This document shows positions 35,264 to 43,626 of a DNA stretch of 64,000 nucleotides, piece by piece; positions within the stretch are counted from its first letter, which is position 1, and each line of letters starts with the position of its first letter. The notes under the pieces are model-generated. The model did not search any database and was not told where the DNA came from. It saw only the letters and a program-made list of their open reading frames with translations. Source of the stretch: Massilia litorea. Its GTDB lineage: Bacteria > Pseudomonadota > Gammaproteobacteria > Burkholderiales > Burkholderiaceae_D. The stretch spans positions 4,526,001 through 4,590,000 of the forward strand of contig NZ_CP062941.1 in the NCBI RefSeq assembly GCF_015101885.1, read 5' to 3'. Made by a program: the position numbers and the translations under genes.

Positions 35264-36088
35264 GTGCGCCCTACAGACGAAAATCAAGCAGGCTCGACAA
35301 GACCAAACCTGATGTCGTCGCGCCGCGGCGCTGGAGAAGAGAATATTCTCGCGATGCTCGAACGCGATTCGGCGCGCCGCATGGGCACCCGCATGTCGGG
35401 CGTGCGGCTGGCCTGGTACGGAGCGGCGGCGGCGCTGGCCGGCGTCCTCGCCGGGGGCATCGCCTGGCTCGCCTGGGACAACCACAAGGGCGTGCAGGAG
35501 CTGCAGGCGCGGCACGACGCGGTCGTGGCGCCGGCGGCGATGACCGACGCCGTCCCGCCGCCGCAATCGCCGCCGGCGGCCGCACCGGCGCCGGTCGTCG
35601 AGGCCCCGCGCACGGCCGTGATCGTCGACGAGTCCGCGCGCAAGCGCGATACGGCGGTCGCCAGCACCGTGCCGCCGCTGGTGATGCTGCCGCCGCAGGA
35701 ACTGAGTGGCGCGAAACCGGTCGCGCCGGCGCCCCGTCCCGCACAGGAAAGCGTGGTGGAGAAACCGGTGAAGGCAGAACCGGCCCGCACCGCACCGCGC
35801 AGCGCCGCCGAGAAAAAGCCCGGGAAGGCGGCCAGGCCGGCACCGCATCCTGCGAAACCGGCACGCGCCGGCAGCGTGGTGAAAGCCAGGCCGGAAGCCA
35901 AACCCGAGGCCAAACCCGCACCTGCGGCCAGGGCGCGCAAGGCCGCAACGGGCGCCGAGGCCCCGGTCGACAGCGACGTCGCCCTGATCTCGGCCATCAT
36001 CCAGCAGTCCGAGCGCCACCGCGGCGAGCGGGAAGCGGCCGGCGCCTGCAAGGGCGCCAAATGCCCGCCCAAGCCCACCCGCCCCTGA
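35264..36088 (+). CDS. Single-span membrane protein with Pro/Ala/Lys-rich periplasmic part, unknown function
   Basis: A 274-residue protein with a short cytoplasmic N terminus (ILAMLERDSARRMG), one membrane helix (WYGAAAALAGVLAGGIAWLAW, about residues 52-72), a long low-complexity Pro/Ala/Lys region and a conserved-looking end with VDSDVALISAIIQQSE and a Cys pair in CKGAKCPPK. I do not recognise a family. The GTG at 35264 is chosen because AGGAGGT lies five bases upstream; an ATG at 35311 is the alternative. Its 5' end adjoins the tssH breakpoint, so the rearrangement brought it or its promoter next to the T6SS remnant. Confidence 0.7.
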   Translation: MRPTDENQAGSTRPNLMSSRRGAGEENILAMLERDSARRMGTRMSGVRLAWYGAAAALAGVLAGGIAWLAWDNHKGVQELQARHDAVVAPAAMTDAVPPPQSPPAAAPAPVVEAPRTAVIVDESARKRDTAVASTVPPLVMLPPQELSGAKPVAPAPRPAQESVVEKPVKAEPARTAPRSAAEKKPGKAARPAPHPAKPARAGSVVKARPEAKPEAKPAPAARARKAATGAEAPVDSDVALISAIIQQSERHRGEREAAGACKGAKCPPKPTRP

Positions 36089-36131
36089 TGTGGCAAAAAA
36101 CCACGGCCGCCCGGCCAGGCGGCCGAAAGGC

Positions 36132-36174
36132 TTGGGTCTTCACGCACTCGGGGTTATACTGTACATAAGCACAG
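36132..36174 (+). promoter_or_regulatory. SOS promoter with LexA box before the FAN1-like operon
   Basis: -35 TTGGGT (36132-36137), a 17-base spacer and -10 TATACT (36155-36160). Overlapping the -10 is CTGTACATAAGCACAG (36159-36174), a match to the LexA operator CTGT-N8-ACAG. LexA bound there would block the promoter until DNA damage. Confidence 0.82.
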
Positions 36175-36189
36175 TTGTAGCCTCAAAAA

Positions 36190-37839
36190 ATGAACAGGGT
36201 TCTGGAAAACGAGTTTTATTACCTGGATAACTTCCAGAGTGTCCTGGATTGGATCGTCAAGCGCTATCGCGACTTGCTGACCGACGAAGAGCAAGCCTTC
36301 ATCGCCGCCTTCCCCACGCTGCCCCAGCCAGCGCGCGCCCTGTTCGTGCGCATGGTCATGCGCAAGGGCGAGCTGTTCCGGGCCAGCAAAATGCAGTACG
36401 CGGAAATCGGCTGCCCGGTCGAGGCCGCGCACGCCTTGCTGCCCAGCGGCTGGATCGAACTCGACCCCGTGCTCAGCCTCGACGAACTGTTCGACCTGCT
36501 GGCCAAGCCCGAGATCGCCGCCGCCTTCGGCGCCCATCTGCAGCAGAAAAGTGCGCGCAAGGCCGAGCAGCTCGAAGCGCTGCGCGCGGCCTTCGGCGAG
36601 AGCCGCGCCTTTTCCAGCTGGTACGCCGGCTGCAGCGACGTCGCCCTGCGCATTTTGGTCAAGCCGCTGTGCGATCGCCTGCGCCTGATTTTCTTCGGCA
36701 ACCTGCGCCAGGACTGGACCGAGTTCGTGCTGGCCGACCTCGGCGTCTACCGTTTCGAACAGGTCGAGTTCTCTCCTGCCTCGCGCGGCTTTCGCGACCG
36801 GCGCGACATCGAGCATTACCTGCAGCTGCACGCCTGCAAGGAGCGCTTCAACGCCGGTCTCGAACCGATCGAGGACGTGTTGAAGGAACTGCCGATCGAC
36901 GCCTTCGACAATGACTGGCTCGACAGCCGGCGCCTGAAATTCCTGTTCCAGGTCGGCCAGCATTTCGAGAAGCAGCAGGACTGGACACGCGCCATCGAGG
37001 TCTATACGCGCTGCGGCTATCCGGGTTCACGCGGTCGCGCGATCCGGGTGCTGGAAAAGGCCGAGCGCTATCTCGACGCCTGGCAGCTGTTGCAGCAGGC
37101 CGAACGGGAACCGGAGAACGACGCCGAGCGCCAGCACCTGTTGCGGATAGGCCCGCGCCTGGCGCGCAAGCTCGGCCACCCGAAGACCATCGCCCGCCGT
37201 CCGGCCGCGCCGGTGCGCCTGGATGTCTGCCTGCCGGTGCCGGGCGATGGTCCCTGGGTCGAAGGCGCCGTGCGCGACCACCTCGGCAGCGAGGCCGCGC
37301 CCGTCTTCTATGTCGAGAACACGCTGGCGAATGCCCTGTTCGGCCTGCTGTGCTGGCGCGCGGTCTTCGCCGCCATTCCCGGCGCCTTCTTCCACCCCTT
37401 CCACCGCGGCCCGGCCGATTTGTACAGCCTCGACTTCCAGCAGCGCCGCGCCGCGGAATTTGCCGACTGCCTGGCCCAGTGCGACGATGGCCGCTACCGC
37501 GCCACCATCCTCGCCCACTTCGAGGAAAAGGCCGGCATCTCGTCGCCCTTCGTGTCGTGGGAATACCTCGACCGCGCCCTGCTGGAACTGGCGCTCGAGT
37601 GCATCCCGGCCGCCCACGTGAAACGCTGGTGCGAGCGCATCCTGGCCGACGTGAAGGCAAACCGCAGCGGCTTCCCCGACCTGATCCAGTTCTTCCCCGG
37701 CGAAGGGCGCTACCGCATGATCGAAGTAAAGGGGCCGGGCGACCGCCTGCAGGACAACCAGCTGCGCTGGATCGACTACTGCGCGGCGCACGACATGCCG
37801 GTCGCCGTGTGCTACCTGCAGTGGGAGCAGGCCGCTTGA
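36190..37839 (+). CDS. FAN1-like structure-specific nuclease with VRR-NUC domain
   Basis: A 549-residue bacterial homologue of Fanconi-associated nuclease 1. The N-terminal part has the SAP-like/winged region (FYYLDNFQSVLDWIVKRYRDLLTDEEQ, VRMVMRKGELFRASKM), followed by TPR-like helices (QDWTRAIEVYTRCGYPGSRGRAIRVLEK). The C-terminal VRR-NUC domain has WVEGAVRDHL, ENTLANALFGLLCW, and the catalytic GFPDL (Asp497) with EVK (Glu512, Lys514) in MIEVKGPGDRLQDNQLRWIDY. FAN1 cuts 5' flaps and unhooks interstrand cross-links. All active-site residues are present. The gene is under a LexA box and its TGA overlaps the next start. Confidence 0.92.
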   Translation: MNRVLENEFYYLDNFQSVLDWIVKRYRDLLTDEEQAFIAAFPTLPQPARALFVRMVMRKGELFRASKMQYAEIGCPVEAAHALLPSGWIELDPVLSLDELFDLLAKPEIAAAFGAHLQQKSARKAEQLEALRAAFGESRAFSSWYAGCSDVALRILVKPLCDRLRLIFFGNLRQDWTEFVLADLGVYRFEQVEFSPASRGFRDRRDIEHYLQLHACKERFNAGLEPIEDVLKELPIDAFDNDWLDSRRLKFLFQVGQHFEKQQDWTRAIEVYTRCGYPGSRGRAIRVLEKAERYLDAWQLLQQAEREPENDAERQHLLRIGPRLARKLGHPKTIARRPAAPVRLDVCLPVPGDGPWVEGAVRDHLGSEAAPVFYVENTLANALFGLLCWRAVFAAIPGAFFHPFHRGPADLYSLDFQQRRAAEFADCLAQCDDGRYRATILAHFEEKAGISSPFVSWEYLDRALLELALECIPAAHVKRWCERILADVKANRSGFPDLIQFFPGEGRYRMIEVKGPGDRLQDNQLRWIDYCAAHDMPVAVCYLQWEQAA

Positions 37840-40088
37840 GTTATGTCGTGGCGGTGCGGGCGCTGTGCGAATTCACGGCCAAACGCGGTGACCTCGACCT
37901 GCGCTTCACGCCTTCTCCCACCGCCCAGGAAGGCATCGCCGGCCACGCCGTCGTCACCGCGCGCCGCGGAGAAGGCTACCAGACCGAGGTCACGCTGGCG
38001 GGCGACCATGGCCCGCTGCACGTGCGCGGCCGCGCCGACGGCTACGACCCGGCGCAGAACCTGATCGAAGAGATCAAGACCTACCGCGGCCAGCTATCCT
38101 CGATGCCGGACAACCACCGCCACCTGCACTGGGCCCAGCTGCGCGTCTACGGCCACCTGCTGTGCGCCGCGCGCGGGCTGGAGCAAGTCAACCTCGCACT
38201 CGTCTACTACGAAATCGGCAGCGGCCTCGAGACCTCCCTGCGCGAAACGCGCAGCGCGCTTGAACTGAAAACCATGTTCGAGGAAGCCTGCGGACGCTTC
38301 GTCGAATGGGCCGAACAGGAACTGCGCCACCGTGAAGCGCGCGACGCGGCGCTTGCCGAGCTGCGCTTTCCGCACGCGGACTTCCGCCCGGGCCAGCGCC
38401 AGCTCGCTGAAACCGTATTCAAGGCGAACGCTAGCTCCCGCTGCCTGCTGGCCCAGGCGCCGACCGGCATCGGCAAGACCATCGGCAGCCTGTTCCCGGT
38501 GCTGAAAGCGGCGCCTGCCCAACGGATCGACAAGATATTCTTCCTCGCCGCGAAGACCCCGGGCCGCCAGCTGGCACTCGACGCCGCCGGGGCGATCCGC
38601 GCCCACGCCCCCTATCTGCCGCTGCGCGTGCTCGAACTGACCGCGCGCGACAAGGCCTGCGAGCACCCCGACAAAGCCTGCCATGGCGACTCCTGCCCCC
38701 TGGCGCAAGGTTTTTACGATCGCCTGCCCGCCGCGCGCCAGGCAGCGTTGAGCGTACCGGTGCTCGACCGCGCCGCCCTGCGCGAGGTCGGCCTCGCGCA
38801 CGACGTCTGCCCCTATTATCTCGGCAGCGAGATGGCGCGCTGGACCGATGTCGTCGTGGGCGACTATAACTATTATTTCGACGGCAGCGCGATGCTGTAC
38901 GCGTTGGCCCAGGCCAACGGCTGGCGCGCCAGCGTGCTGGTCGACGAGGCACACAACATGGTGGCGCGGGCGCGTTCGATGTACTCCTGCGAACTCGATC
39001 GCGTGGCCCTGCGCGCCGCCCGCGCGGCGGCACCTCCCCTGATCAAAAAGGCCTTGAGCAAGATCGGAAAGGTCTGGAGCGAGATCGACGAAGCCGCCCC
39101 GCTGCCCTACCAGGTGCTCGATGCGCCCGGCGAGAAGCTGCTCAACGCGCTGACCAACGCGACCAGCACCATCAACGACTTCGTCGCCGAACAACCGGGT
39201 CCGCTCGACCCGGCCCTGCAGCGCTTTCATTTCGATGCGATGCAGTTCGCGCGCCTGGCCGAATCCTTCGGCGAGCATTCCCTGGTCGACCTGACGCGCA
39301 CGGGCAAGGACAGCGTGCTCTGCATCCGCAACGTGGTGCCGGCGCCCTTCCTGAAGCCCCGCTTCGAGGGCGCGCACTCGGTGACGCTGTTCTCGGCCAC
39401 GCTCAGCCCCTGGCATTATTTCGCCGACCTGCTCGGCCTGCCCGGGAACACGGGCTGGGTGGACGTCGAGTCGCCCTTCCGTGCCGGCCAGCTGAAGGTC
39501 CACATTGCGGCCAGGATCTCGACCCGCTACCAGCACCGCACGGCTTCCCTGGCGCCGATCGCGCACCTGATGGCCGGCCAGTATGCGCAGGCGCCCGGCA
39601 ACTACCTCGCCTTCTTCAGCAGTTTCGACTACCTCGAGCAGGCGGCAAACCTGTTCGCCGAGCTGCATCCCGAGGTGCCGGTCTGGCGCCAGGAACGGCG
39701 CATGAGCGAACTTGAGCGCGCGGCTTTTCTCGACCGCTTCCACCCCGACGGACGCGGCATCGGTTTCGCCGTGCTGGGCGGCTCCTTTGGCGAAGGCATC
39801 GACCTGCCGGGCGCGCGCCTGATCGGCGCTTTCGTTGCCACCCTCGGCCTGCCGCAACTGAACCCGGTGAACGAGCAGCTCAAGGCGCGCATGCAGGCGA
39901 TGTTCGGCGCCGGCTACGATTACACCTATCTGTATCCGGGCCTGCAGAAGGTGGTGCAGGCCGCCGGGCGCGTGATCCGCACCGAGCTCGATCAGGGCGT
40001 GGTCTACCTGATCGACGACCGTTTCGACCAGCCGGCGGTGCGCGAGCTGCTGCCGCGCTGGTGGCAGGTCGACCGGCTCCTCACCTGA
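37836..40088 (+). CDS. RecB-type nuclease fused to an XPD/DinG-like helicase
   Basis: A 750-residue protein. The first 170 residues form a PD-(D/E)xK nuclease of the RecB/Cas4 type: GRAD with Asp68, EEIK with Glu79-x-Lys81, and the helix HWAQLRVYGHLL. Then follows a superfamily 2 helicase of the XPD/DinG type: Walker A APTGIGKT (Lys214), four Cys for a 4Fe-4S cluster (275, 282, 287, 325), DEAH box VDEAHN (370-373) and the C-terminal QAAGRVIRT motif VI. It should unwind 5'-3' on ssDNA, forks or flaps. The TTG at 37836 overlaps the FAN1 stop (TTGA), and GTG 37848 is an alternative. Cotranscription with the FAN1-like gene suggests a joint repair function. Confidence 0.9.
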   Translation: MSYVVAVRALCEFTAKRGDLDLRFTPSPTAQEGIAGHAVVTARRGEGYQTEVTLAGDHGPLHVRGRADGYDPAQNLIEEIKTYRGQLSSMPDNHRHLHWAQLRVYGHLLCAARGLEQVNLALVYYEIGSGLETSLRETRSALELKTMFEEACGRFVEWAEQELRHREARDAALAELRFPHADFRPGQRQLAETVFKANASSRCLLAQAPTGIGKTIGSLFPVLKAAPAQRIDKIFFLAAKTPGRQLALDAAGAIRAHAPYLPLRVLELTARDKACEHPDKACHGDSCPLAQGFYDRLPAARQAALSVPVLDRAALREVGLAHDVCPYYLGSEMARWTDVVVGDYNYYFDGSAMLYALAQANGWRASVLVDEAHNMVARARSMYSCELDRVALRAARAAAPPLIKKALSKIGKVWSEIDEAAPLPYQVLDAPGEKLLNALTNATSTINDFVAEQPGPLDPALQRFHFDAMQFARLAESFGEHSLVDLTRTGKDSVLCIRNVVPAPFLKPRFEGAHSVTLFSATLSPWHYFADLLGLPGNTGWVDVESPFRAGQLKVHIAARISTRYQHRTASLAPIAHLMAGQYAQAPGNYLAFFSSFDYLEQAANLFAELHPEVPVWRQERRMSELERAAFLDRFHPDGRGIGFAVLGGSFGEGIDLPGARLIGAFVATLGLPQLNPVNEQLKARMQAMFGAGYDYTYLYPGLQKVVQAAGRVIRTELDQGVVYLIDDRFDQPAVRELLPRWWQVDRLLT

Positions 40089-40817
40089 TCAGGCAATCAG
40101 GTCGCGCACCTTCTGGTAGCCGCTGCGGCTGACCGGCACCCGTTTGCCGTCCTTCAGGACCGCGCACCAGCTGTCCTTGGTGGGCGCCTCGATGCGCTCG
40201 ATCGCGCCGACCTTGACGATATACGAGCGGTGCACGCGCACGAACAGCGACGGATCGAGCCCCTGCTCCAGTTCCGCCATGCGCCCGTTCTTCAGGTAGG
40301 TACGCCCGCCGGCGCTGATCGAAACGTAGTCGTCCTGCGCCTCGATCCAGTCGATGCCGGCGCTCGGCACCACGTGCACGCGCGCGCCGTCGCGGATCAG
40401 GATCCGCTCCAGCGGCCCGTGGCGCCGCGCCGCCTCCTGCGCCACCGCTTCGACCTGCGCGGCCGGCGTCGCGCGCTCCCTGGCGCTCGCCAGGGCCTGT
40501 CCCAGCCGCTCGCGGCTGAAGGGTTTCAGCAGGTAGTCGATCGCGCGCACCTCGAAAGCCTTCAGCGCGAACTGGTCGTAGGCGGTCACGAACACGTACT
40601 GCGTGCGTGCGCCCGCCAGTTCGACGACTTCAAATCCGTCGAGCTTCGGCATCTGGATGTCGAGGAAGACCAGGTCCGGCTGCAGCTCGCCGATCGCCTT
40701 GACCGCCTCGAAACCGTTCGCGCATTCGGCCACGATCTCGATGTCGGGATAAGCAGCCAGGTATTCGCGCAGCAGCGCGCGCGCCAGGAATTCGTCGTCG
40801 ACGAGGATGACACGCAT
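40089..40817 (-). CDS. LytTR-family response regulator
   Basis: A 242-residue regulator. The receiver domain (VILVDDEFLARALLREYL; phospho-acceptor Asp53 in FLDIQMPKLDG; VTAYDQFALKAFEVRAIDYLLKPF) is followed by a linker and a LytTR DNA-binding domain (RILIRDGARVHVVPSAGIDWIEAQDDYVSI...VRVHRSYIVKVGAIERIE). It binds DNA through beta-strands rather than a helix-turn-helix. It starts three bases after its cognate kinase gene. It is the last gene of a four-gene operon, convergent with the helicase gene. Confidence 0.93.
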   Translation of the reverse strand: MRVILVDDEFLARALLREYLAAYPDIEIVAECANGFEAVKAIGELQPDLVFLDIQMPKLDGFEVVELAGARTQYVFVTAYDQFALKAFEVRAIDYLLKPFSRERLGQALASARERATPAAQVEAVAQEAARRHGPLERILIRDGARVHVVPSAGIDWIEAQDDYVSISAGGRTYLKNGRMAELEQGLDPSLFVRVHRSYIVKVGAIERIEAPTKDSWCAVLKDGKRVPVSRSGYQKVRDLIA

Positions 40818-40820
40818 GGC

Positions 40821-41909
40821 TCAACTCTCCGTAATCGGTTCGGTCTGGATCGGCAGCGCGATATCGACGCGAAAGCGCGCGTCGAATCGGGTCCAGTGCA
40901 CGCTCGCCTCGTGGGCATAGGTCGCCGACAGGCGCTGGCGCACATTCGCCAGGCCGATGCCGCAGCCGGCTTTGGCATGCGCCGCATTGCCCTCGGCCTC
41001 GTCCGCGTCGGCGTCGTTCTCGACGCGGATGCGCAGCAGCGAGCCGTCGCATTCGGCGGCGATGCGCACCGTGCCGCCATCGAGCCGGTTGCCGATGCCG
41101 TGCTTGACGGCGTTTTCGACCAATGGCTGCAGCAGCATCGGCGGCAGCAGGCACTGCCCGGCCCCGGTGCCGATCGCGTCCTCGAAACGCAGGCGCTCGC
41201 CGAAGCGCACCTGCTCGATCGCGAGGAAGGCACGCACCAATGCAATCTCCTCGTCAAGGGCGACCTTGCGCTGCGCATCCATGCCCAGGCTGCGGCGCAG
41301 GAAGTCGGACAGTTGCAGGGTCATGCCGCGTGCGCGCGCGGGATCGATCGACGTCAGCGCACTGATCGAGTTCAGGCTGTTGAACAGGAAGTGCGGGTCG
41401 ATCTGGGTGCGCAGCATGCGCAGTTCCGCTTCCTGCGCCGCCAGTTTCATTTCCAGCTCGCGCCGCTCGAGGCTGCGCGCGCGCTCGAATTCGAGGGCCA
41501 GGTAGTGGGCCACGGCGGTCAGGCCGTACAGGATGACGCCGAGGCCGAACATCAGGGCCGCGAACGGGCGCGTCATCGCCGGCATGCCCGGGACCAGGCC
41601 GCGCAGGGATTCGGCGAAACCGCCGCCGGCCGCGGTCCAGAGCGCGCTGGCGCACACGGCCGAACAGGTGAACACGCCCAGCACCGTCACCAGCGGCCTG
41701 GCCGCGAGCGGATAGGCGCGGCACAGGTAATACGAGGAAAACCCGCTGGCGCATCCGTAGACCAGGGCCAGGGGCACGGCGAACAGCAGGCTCGCCGTCC
41801 AGGGCGCGTCGCCGGCCGTCACCATCAGGCCGGCCAGCAGCGTCCCGAGCAGCGCCCAGGCCGCCAGGTAGAGCGCCGTGCTGCGCGCGGTGCCGGGCGC
41901 GCCGATCAT
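40821..41909 (-). CDS. LytS/YehU-type sensor histidine kinase
   Basis: A 362-residue inner-membrane kinase with about four membrane segments (residues 10-140) without a large external domain, and a His_kinase domain whose phospho-acceptor is His173 in QIDPHFLFNSLNSISAL. The ATPase part has PLVENAVKHGIGNRL and GCGIGLANVRQRL. Such kinases pair with LytTR regulators, here the next gene. Its ATG shares one base with the stop of the LiaF-like gene (TGATG), so translation is coupled. The small sensor region suggests that the two upstream membrane proteins provide the input. Confidence 0.93.
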   Translation of the reverse strand: MIGAPGTARSTALYLAAWALLGTLLAGLMVTAGDAPWTASLLFAVPLALVYGCASGFSSYYLCRAYPLAARPLVTVLGVFTCSAVCASALWTAAGGGFAESLRGLVPGMPAMTRPFAALMFGLGVILYGLTAVAHYLALEFERARSLERRELEMKLAAQEAELRMLRTQIDPHFLFNSLNSISALTSIDPARARGMTLQLSDFLRRSLGMDAQRKVALDEEIALVRAFLAIEQVRFGERLRFEDAIGTGAGQCLLPPMLLQPLVENAVKHGIGNRLDGGTVRIAAECDGSLLRIRVENDADADEAEGNAAHAKAGCGIGLANVRQRLSATYAHEASVHWTRFDARFRVDIALPIQTEPITES

Positions 41910-42691
41910 CAGTTGCGTACTTCCACGCCGCCCATGATCGCGTAACCGCGCACGACCAGGCGCTTGCTGCCATCGGGCGGCTTCACGGTTTTCTCTTCGA
42001 AGCCGCCCAGGATCGGCGTGCCTTCCAACACCACGGTCCAGTCGGGCGGCACCTTGAGCGTGACCCCGCCCCAGAAGGCGAACACATGGATCACGGCTTC
42101 GCCCGTTATCGAGGCCTCGCGCAGGTCGAGCGCGCAGCCGCCCATCACCGCGGTCACCTCGCCGCCGCGGAAATCCGGGCTGTGCACACGGCGTTCGAAG
42201 CCGCCGAGGATCGCGGTCACGTCGACCGTCTGCCTATCGCCGGCAAGCGCGTCCGGAACGCCGTCCTTGCCGTCGACCACGGCCACGCCAAAGCGCACCG
42301 AGCGCTGGCCGGTCATGGCCCGGTACACCACCAGCGCACCGACCGCGATCAGGATCAGCGGCCAGGCGGCGCGCCACGAAAAATAGATGATGCCGAGGCG
42401 GTGCAGGATCATCGTCACGCCGACGCCGATGCCGGCCAGGCCGACCAGGTAGCCGTTCGGGCTGGTGGTGTCGAGCAGTTTGGCGACGCCGGCGAAGATG
42501 AAGACCAGCGGCCAGAAGGCGAGCGCGTCGCGCACTTCGATGATGTCGAGGTTATCCAGCAAAAACAGCAGGCCGATGGCGATCACCAGCACGCCCATCA
42601 GGACCTGGCTGGTCATGCCGCGGTCCGCACGGCGTGCGGCACGGCGGGCCTGGCGCGCAGCACGGCGGTCGTCGATCGTATCCTTAAGCAT
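41909..42691 (-). CDS. LiaF-like membrane protein
   Basis: About 260 residues. A basic N-terminal segment (RRAARQARRAARRADRG) precedes four membrane segments of the LiaI/LiaF type (VLMGVLVIAIGLLFLLDNLDIIEV) and a C-terminal cytoplasmic beta-rich domain (VTAILGGFERRV..., VTAVMGGCALDL..., HVFAFWGGVTLKVP), the YvqF/LiaF cell-wall stress domain. In Bacillus LiaF holds the LiaS kinase inactive. I take the ATG at 42691 because AAGGAG lies seven bases before it; an ATG at 42697 is too close. It sits upstream of a LytS-type rather than LiaS-type kinase. Confidence 0.85.
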   Translation of the reverse strand: MLKDTIDDRRAARQARRAARRADRGMTSQVLMGVLVIAIGLLFLLDNLDIIEVRDALAFWPLVFIFAGVAKLLDTTSPNGYLVGLAGIGVGVTMILHRLGIIYFSWRAAWPLILIAVGALVVYRAMTGQRSVRFGVAVVDGKDGVPDALAGDRQTVDVTAILGGFERRVHSPDFRGGEVTAVMGGCALDLREASITGEAVIHVFAFWGGVTLKVPPDWTVVLEGTPILGGFEEKTVKPPDGSKRLVVRGYAIMGGVEVRN

Positions 42692-43055
42692 GGTCATTCT
42701 CCTTCGATTGCGGGAAGCGGCGGCGGAAGACGGGGGTGAGCACCAGCAGCACGCCCCACATCAGCAGGAACAGCGGCCAGCTGTTGCGGAAGGTCAGGCC
42801 GAACAGGCCTTCGAACACCGCGAACAGCCACAGGCCGGTGAAGATCGTCCACAGCCCGTTGCGGAACTGGCGCGCGCTCGGATAGCCGATCGTCTGGTTG
42901 ATGCCGGCCACGACCAGCAGCAGCGGCCAATAATGCCATAGCGACTCGGCCTCGATGATATCCATGCGGTCGAGCAGGAATACGACGCCGACCACGATCA
43001 GGACCAGGCCCCACACCATCTGCTTGCGCGTCGTGTAACTGATTTCGGAACTCAT
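42684..43055 (-). CDS. LiaI/LiaF-TM-like small membrane protein
   Basis: A 123-residue protein with four membrane segments (MVWGLVLIVVGVVFLLDRMDIIEAESLWHYWPLLLVVAGI and a second pair) related to the membrane part of the next gene but lacking its cytoplasmic domain. The ATG at 43055 follows GGACGAG. It overlaps the LiaF-like gene by eight bases and is the first gene of the operon. Confidence 0.82.
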   Translation of the reverse strand: MSSEISYTTRKQMVWGLVLIVVGVVFLLDRMDIIEAESLWHYWPLLLVVAGINQTIGYPSARQFRNGLWTIFTGLWLFAVFEGLFGLTFRNSWPLFLLMWGVLLVLTPVFRRRFPQSKENDHA

Positions 43056-43193
43056 CTCGTCCTCCGTGTTGTGATGGAAGGACGATAACGGGGAGCGGAG
43101 AAGAAGGAAAGCGCCTTTCGGCGAATGGCGGCGCCGGGTCGGCGAATGGCGAAGGGATCGGCGAACGGCGCTGCCGGGCGCCATCGGTCAAGA

Positions 43194-43224
43194 AATAAAA
43201 AAAGCCCGCCTCGGAAGGCGGGCT
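43194..43224 (-). terminator. Rho-independent terminator after the small basic gene
   Basis: On the minus strand AGCCCGCCT-TCCG-AGGCGGGCT followed by TTTTTTTAT: a 9-bp G/C-rich stem with a run of seven or more T. It ends the transcript of 43244-43420 and separates it from the LiaF-like operon. Confidence 0.92.
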
Positions 43225-43243
43225 GTTCGCTGCCTGGAAGGAA

Positions 43244-43420
43244 TCAGGCGGCCGATGCGGACAGGCTCATTGGCGGCTGGCCCTTGACCTGGTTGCGGTA
43301 TTTGGCGCGCGCGGTGGCCTGCTTGACGGCCTCGCGTTCGATGTTGGTGCGGCGGATGTCGAGACGTTCGTCCTTGCCGCGGTGCTGTGCTTCGTGTTTG
43401 TTGCCGATACGCTTGGTCAT
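43244..43420 (-). CDS. Small basic protein, unknown function
   Basis: Fifty-eight residues, rich in Lys, Arg and Gln (MTKRIGNKHEAQHRGKDER and so on). GAGGAG lies six to eight bases before the ATG and a strong terminator follows, so it is probably expressed. The charge pattern would suit RNA or DNA binding, but I recognise no family. The second small gene upstream is on the same strand, 41 bases away. Confidence 0.6.
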   Translation of the reverse strand: MTKRIGNKHEAQHRGKDERLDIRRTNIEREAVKQATARAKYRNQVKGQPPMSLSASAA

Positions 43421-43461
43421 GTGCTTCTCCTCTGTGAAATCTGTCGGTTCGAAAGCGTACG

Positions 43462-43626
43462 CTAGGAACGGTTGGTGGCCAGCTTCAGGTCCGCCGGCAT
43501 CAGCATCCCCCACCCCAGCTGGCGCCGGATTTCCTCGGGCGTCGGCGGCGGTTGCGGATCGCGCGACCGGCGCGCGAGGTATTCGCGCACCAGGTGCTTC
43601 GGGGGATTCTTCGTCGTGGCAGACAT
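43462..43626 (-). CDS. Small protein with EEIRRQLGW motif, unknown function
   Basis: Fifty-four residues starting MSATTKNPPKHLVREYLARR, with a central Pro-rich turn and PEEIRRQLGWGM near the end. GGAGG lies four to five bases before the ATG at 43626. Codon use fits the genome. It precedes the other small basic gene and may share its transcript. Confidence 0.55.
   Translation of the reverse strand: MSATTKNPPKHLVREYLARRSRDPQPPPTPEEIRRQLGWGMLMPADLKLATNRS

Noticed and set aside
36089..36131. GGCCGCC-CGGCCA-GGCGGCC hairpin after the membrane protein gene, considered as a terminator.
   Set aside because: No T-run follows on either strand, so I do not list it as a terminator.
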